Shown one piece after another: positions 59,920 to 64,000 of a stretch of 64,000 nucleotides of DNA. The stretch spans positions 1 to 64,000 of the forward strand of contig JADKJB010000016.1 of assembly GCA_016722525.1 (NCBI GenBank), written 5' to 3'. The DNA is from Bacteroidota bacterium (GTDB taxonomy: Bacteria > Bacteroidota > Bacteroidia > AKYH767-A > OLB10). Below the pieces are notes generated by a model, which made no database searches, was not told the DNA's origin, and saw only the letters and a list, made by a program, of their open reading frames with translations. Each line of letters begins with the position of its first letter. The first letter of the stretch is position 1. The translations under genes were made by a program, and so were the position numbers.

Positions 59920-60447
59920 ATGCAAAACGAATTTGGGGTAGTGGTACCTGACTGGTACAAAGGTTATGTGGCAGCTTTGGATGGTGCCGATTTTATAGAA
60001 GTGCTAAAAAAGCAAAGGGATGCTACACCTGAATTCATGAATAAAATAAATGCCGAACTTTGGGATTTTGCTTATGCTCCAGGTAAATGGACAATCAAAG
60101 AAGTACTCATGCATCTGATCGATTGCGAACGCATTTTTTGTTATCGTGCCTTATGTTTTGCCCGTGGTGACAAATCAGAATTACCGGGCTTCGATGAAAA
60201 TAGCTATGCTGTAAACAGTGGATGTAAAAACAGAACAGCTGATTCGATACAAAGAGAATATGTAGCATTGAGAAATTCAACCCTGGAATTATTCAGCAAT
60301 TTTGATCAGGAAATGCTGTACCAAACAGGCACAGCAAATGGGAAGTTGTTTTCTGTTAAGTTATCGGGAGTGATTATTGCCGGACATGAAAAACACCACA
60401 TAAACATCATAAAAGAACGATATCTATCTTCAGAAAAAAGTATCTAA
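59920..60447 (+). CDS. DinB superfamily protein
   Basis: A 175-residue four-helix bundle protein. It has a metal-site pattern of the DinB/YfiT type: His in EVLMHLIDCERI near 67 and the pair in AGHEKHHINIIKERY near the end. WDFAYAPGKWTIKEVLMHL is typical. The ATG at 59920 (MQNEFGVVVPDWYKGY) is preferred over the TTG at 59815, which precedes an unlikely N-terminus. Members transfer thiols or have unknown roles; cytosolic. Confidence 0.85.
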   Translation: MQNEFGVVVPDWYKGYVAALDGADFIEVLKKQRDATPEFMNKINAELWDFAYAPGKWTIKEVLMHLIDCERIFCYRALCFARGDKSELPGFDENSYAVNSGCKNRTADSIQREYVALRNSTLELFSNFDQEMLYQTGTANGKLFSVKLSGVIIAGHEKHHINIIKERYLSSEKSI

Positions 60448-60453
60448 CGGAAA

Positions 60454-60481
60454 GACTTAAATAATTTTCTTATCTTAAGTC
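60454..60481. terminator. Weak stem-loop between convergent genes
   Basis: GACTTAA and TTAAGTC pair perfectly over 7 bases around a 14-base loop, between the DinB-like gene and the convergent peptidase gene. The stem is AT-rich and has no strong T tract. Confidence 0.3.
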
Positions 60482-60562
60482 CTATTTATAGTTCATTTGA
60501 AAACGAAGTGAATGGTCACAATAATTCCCTTCACTTATTGAAATTTCTTTAGAATCCGGTTT

Positions 60563-62380
60563 TTAGATTTTCTCAGGTAAAGTATAGTTGCGGCCTTTAT
60601 TTTGCTCTTTAAGGTATTTCATGAGCGGACTAAAATAATCAAGCATAGCTTTTGCACTCATTTCACTTCCAAGATGTTTCTTTAGATGGGTTCTCCAATC
60701 CTCAGTCGCACCTGTTTCCATCAATGATTTAAGAAAATCACCTGTAGCTTTACTGCCCCAATAATTGGTGTTATGAGAATCCTGCTTCAAAATTTTATCG
60801 GAAATATGTTTATGAAACATAAACAGCAATACATTTGAAATAGAATAATCATAATACTGAGCAGGATCGTTTACGATGTGGGTTTTTGTAGCAGCATCGC
60901 AATACTTATCATCACGGTTGGAAGGCGGAACAATGCCTTGATATTTTTTTACCAGGCTCCACCATTCCTGATTCATTAAATCAGGAGATAGGTTTTTTGC
61001 ATATAACTCATTCTCAAAATGAGTCATAACTCCGGCACCCCATGGAATGTGCACAATATAATCCAATGCTTCGCGCATCAGTAATTGAGCTTCATCCACT
61101 TTTGCATTTTTATCTACCATTCCTCTTCCTTGTAAAAAAGATTTTTGTAACGAAGCCAACCCTATCAAACTTCCCATTGCTTCATGATATCCTCTGTTAG
61201 CACCATTTCTAAGTATAAGAGGGATTTGAGGAGTGGAATAGGTGGAATAATAATAAATATGTCCTAACTCGTGTAAAACAGTCCCCCACCACTCTGTATT
61301 GGGTTCTACACTCATTAACGAACGTACATCCTTATCGTAATCCATGTGCCAGGCCGATGCGTGGTTATTTTTTTTATAGCCGGCATCAGCATCAACAGGG
61401 TAAAGACTTGATTTAACATAAAATGTTTCTGGGAGTTGAGGGAAACCTAAAGAGATATAAAACTCTTCACCTTGTTTAACAATAAACTCTGGACCTTTTT
61501 CTTTCAGATAGCCATCAATATTAAGCCCTTCAACATCCACTAAAGCGGTCCAATCTTGCCCCCATCTGTTAGGTAGCCAATGAGCAGGCAAAAATTCGGA
61601 ACTTCTTCATTATATTTTTCGCCAAAGTATATCTGGCCCAAGTATGCAATTCGCGATACAATGGCCAAATATCAGAAATCATTGTTTGCACAATTGTATC
61701 ATTTCATCACTTTTCATTCCATAATCAGAAACCTGGTAAGCAAAATAATTTTCAAATCCCAATTTCTCCACAGAGGCATTACGGAGATCGCGAAGTTGAA
61801 CAACACCCTCTTTTAAATCAACACCTACTTCTTTAGAAGCACTCCAAACCTTTAACCTCTGTTCAGTTTTGGTATACAGTTTCAAATTTTCATCAATTTG
61901 ATTAGCAGAAATGGGAACTCCTTCAATGTTATATTTGAAACCAAAAAGTTTTTCTGTTTGCTCGGCCTCTAATGCTATTTTCTTCGAAATAATATCCCCT
62001 GCTGATTCAGGGTTTGCTCCCGCAGCATAAAGAATGAATTCAAGCTGTTTAACTTCAATGGGAGCCAATTGATCTTTGATAGCTAAAAATCCACGAGCTC
62101 GTTGAATGTTTTCATTACTGCCGGTAAAGCGAGCGAAATCCGCATTGGCTATTTTGGCCATGTCTGCATTTTTAGTATCCCCATCAACAATGTGTGTGTT
62201 CAGTTCCCATTCAGCATCATTTGAAAGTATGAGCAATTTCTGGTATTCGATGTTATAATTTTTAAGAAATTCTGTCACTTCCGGATTGGTAGTACTATTC
62301 AAAACAGTAGGAGAATTTTTCCAACTAAGGGTTAACAAAAGAATAAAGAAGGAACTTAATGCAACAAGAATGGTTTTCAT
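60563..62380 (-). CDS. M2-family peptidyl-dipeptidase, ACE-like (frameshifts near 61640)
   Basis: An exported zinc dipeptidyl carboxypeptidase of about 605 residues. Signal peptide MKTILVALSSFFILLLTLSW. The zinc site is VLHELGHIYYY, and the third ligand is in GANRGYHEAMGSLIGL. Substrate-site features typical of M2 (PLYRELHTWARYTLA, LPNRWGQDW) appear in the frame joining the two halves, between about 61590 and 61690. Periplasmic or outer-membrane located. Releases dipeptides from peptide C-termini for nutrition or envelope turnover. Confidence 0.9.
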
Positions 62381-62542
62381 GGTATATGTTTTAAAAAGAT
62401 AAAAATACCAATTTAATGCATGATAAATCCATTCATATACTAATTTAACCGATACCCTAAATATGTGACAGGTGCTCTATTTATTTATAAATAGTGGTCA
62501 TAAACAGCTCTCCAAATACCCGCTAAAACACCCATTTTTAGG

Positions 62543-62550
62543 TACATTTG
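62543..62550 (+). promoter_or_regulatory. -7 promoter element of prfC
   Basis: TACATTTG fits TAnnTTTG exactly, 40 bases before the prfC ATG. Confidence 0.6.
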
Positions 62551-62590
62551 CACTCCTGTTTTAACCCTATTAAACACAATTCCCTTTTAA

Positions 62591-64000
62591 ATGCCATTTA
62601 CGAAAGAAATAAAAAAACGACGCACCTTTGCTATTATCAGTCACCCGGATGCCGGAAAAACAACATTAACTGAAAAATTCTTGCTTTTTGGAGGTGCAAT
62701 TCAAGTTGCAGGTGCCGTAAAATCTAACAAGATTAAGAAAACTGCCACTTCTGACTTTATGGAAATAGAGAAACAAAGGGGTATCTCGGTGGCTACCTCA
62801 GTCATGAATTTTGAATACAAAGGTTTGAACATCAATTTACTTGATACTCCTGGACACAAAGATTTTGCTGAAGATACTTACAGAACTCTGACAGCAGTAG
62901 ATAGTGTTATTCTGGTAGTGGATTGTGTAAAAGGCGTTGAAGAGCAAACAGAAAAATTGATGGGTGTTTGTAGAATGAGAAATACACCGGTTATTGTTTT
63001 TGTAAACAAACTAGATAGAGAAGGCAAAAATCCTTTCGATTTATTGGATGAAATCGAAGAGAAGTTGAACATTAAAGTGAGACCTTTAAGCTGGCCTATC
63101 AGTATGGGTTCCACATTCAAAGGCGTTTATAATATTTATAACAAGAGTCTGATGCTTTTTTCACCTAACAAAAAGGCAACTGATGAGGATGTACTTCGAT
63201 GAAAAATTCAGAAGATCCTATTCTTGAAGAAAAAGTAGGCAAATATGCGAAACAACTACACGAAGATATCCATCTGATTGATGGCGTATATGATCCATTT
63301 AATCGTGAAAAATATTTGGCCGGAGAAGTAGCACCTGTGTTTTTTGGAAGTGCTATTAACAACTTTGGTGTAAAGGAATTACTTGACACATTTACCGAAA
63401 TTGCCCCTCCTCCCGGCGACCGCCCTGCTGTTTCCAGAATTGTTCATCCCAATGAAAAGCCATTTTCAGGATTTGTATTTAAAATACATGCTAATCTCGA
63501 TCCCAAACACCGCGACAGAATTGCCTTTTTAAGAATATGCTCAGGGAAATTTGAAAGAGGGAAATTTTTTCACCATGTAAGACTCAACAAAGATCTACGA
63601 TTCAACAGTCCTGCTCAATTTATGGCTCAGGCAAAAAGCATTATTGATTAAGCTTACCCGGGCGATGTTATTGGATTATACGATACCGGTAATTTTAAAA
63701 TTGGCGATACTTTAACTGAAGGGGAAGAATTAGCTTTCAAAGGAATTCCCAGATTTTCTCCCGAAATTTTTAAGGAACTGATCAACACCGATCCAATGAA
63801 AAGCAAACAGCTCGACAAAGGAATTATGCAATTGACCGATGAGGGAGTTGCACAGTTATTTCTTCAACATGGTGGATCAAAAAAAGTGATTGGAACAGTT
63901 GGTGAACTCCAGTTTGAGGTTATTCAACACAGGCTTTTAAATGAGTATGGTGCCTCCTGTAAGTTTGTGCCTCTTTCCGTTTATAAAGCTTGTTGGCTTA
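62591..64000 (+). CDS. prfC: Peptide chain release factor 3 (partial; one frameshift, one in-frame stop)
   Basis: GTPase that recycles RF1 and RF2 after termination. G1 is SHPDAGKTTLTEKFL, G2 is in KQRGISVATSVM, G3 is LLDTPGHKDFAEDTY and G4 is VNKLDREGK. The frame breaks near 63200 (after DEDVLR); domain 2 continues with IHLIDGVYDPFNREKYLAGE. At 63650 an in-frame TAA replaces the Glu of the expected DEAYPGDVIGLYDTG; beyond it the same frame reads GDTLTEGEELAFKGIPRFSP without interruption. The window ends before the C-terminus. Confidence 0.9.

Overview
The window is AT-rich chromosomal DNA from a member of the Bacteroidota, most likely an uncultured environmental lineage. The evidence is type IX secretion (T9SS) C-terminal sorting domains (1-347, 21248-23130, 23132-24723), a Rho factor with a long Bacteroidota-style N-terminal insertion, the full BatABCDE operon, DUF4293, DUF3078 and DUF4835/PorD proteins, the bamD-rpoZ-coaBC-porD-recN gene order, and promoters with the Bacteroidota -7 element TAnnTTTG. 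No rRNA, prophage, intact insertion sequence or CRISPR array was seen. There is one tRNA, tRNA-Lys(UUU).

Layout. 1-1.6 kb: end of a secreted protein, then seven full and one partial copies of a ~159-bp repeat lying between convergent genes. 1.6-4.2 kb: rho and a DUF4293 membrane protein. 4.2-13.1 kb (minus strand): one long operon, MoxR ATPase - DUF58 - membrane protein - BatA - BatB - BatC - BatD - BatE - phosphodiesterase. 13.3-20.7 kb: truA, an ABC exporter, mscL, a DUF3078 barrel, three small minus-strand genes including a minimal HExxH protein, and msrA. 20.7-25.7 kb: secreted T9SS substrates, a small acidic protein and tRNA-Lys. 25.8-35.8 kb: GNAT protein, SDR dehydrogenase, a TPR lipoprotein, a TMTC-like GT-C glycosyltransferase, c-di-AMP cyclase, 3-methyladenine glycosylase, recQ, a histone H1-like protein and an alpha-oxoamine synthase. 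36-41.9 kb: bamD-rpoZ-coaBC-porD-recN, then fabI. 42-51.9 kb: clpC and gyrA (divergent), a TPR protein with an abrupt end beside a MITE-like palindrome, and a LiaF-like / LytS / LytTR signalling set. 52-64 kb: DEAD-box helicase, cold-shock protein, Na/Pi cotransporter, a two-TM channel-like protein beside a rhomboid-YwqK-TonB_C fusion, a Crp/Fnr - rhodanese - methyltransferase cluster, DinB-like protein, M2 dipeptidase, and the start of release factor 3.

Roughly thirty genes, including essential ones (gyrA, rpoZ, coaBC, cdaA, batA-D), are split by one-base indels, very often in homopolymer runs, while the flanking frames stay perfectly family-like. I read this as sequencing or assembly error, not pseudogenisation, and annotate each broken gene as one CDS over its full inferred span.

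Functional themes are envelope biogenesis and secretion (BamD, PorD, T9SS substrates, Bat proteins, LiaF/LytTR), stress and repair (MsrA, RecN, RecQ, glycosylase, ClpC, MscL, c-di-AMP), and core information processing. The most distinctive items are the repeat block, the rhomboid-YwqK-TonB_C fusion with its channel-like neighbour, the TMTC-like enzyme, a 24-base split motif found identically at two loci, and an FNR-type operator in front of the Crp/Fnr gene. No complete, obviously novel defence or biosynthetic system is visible.
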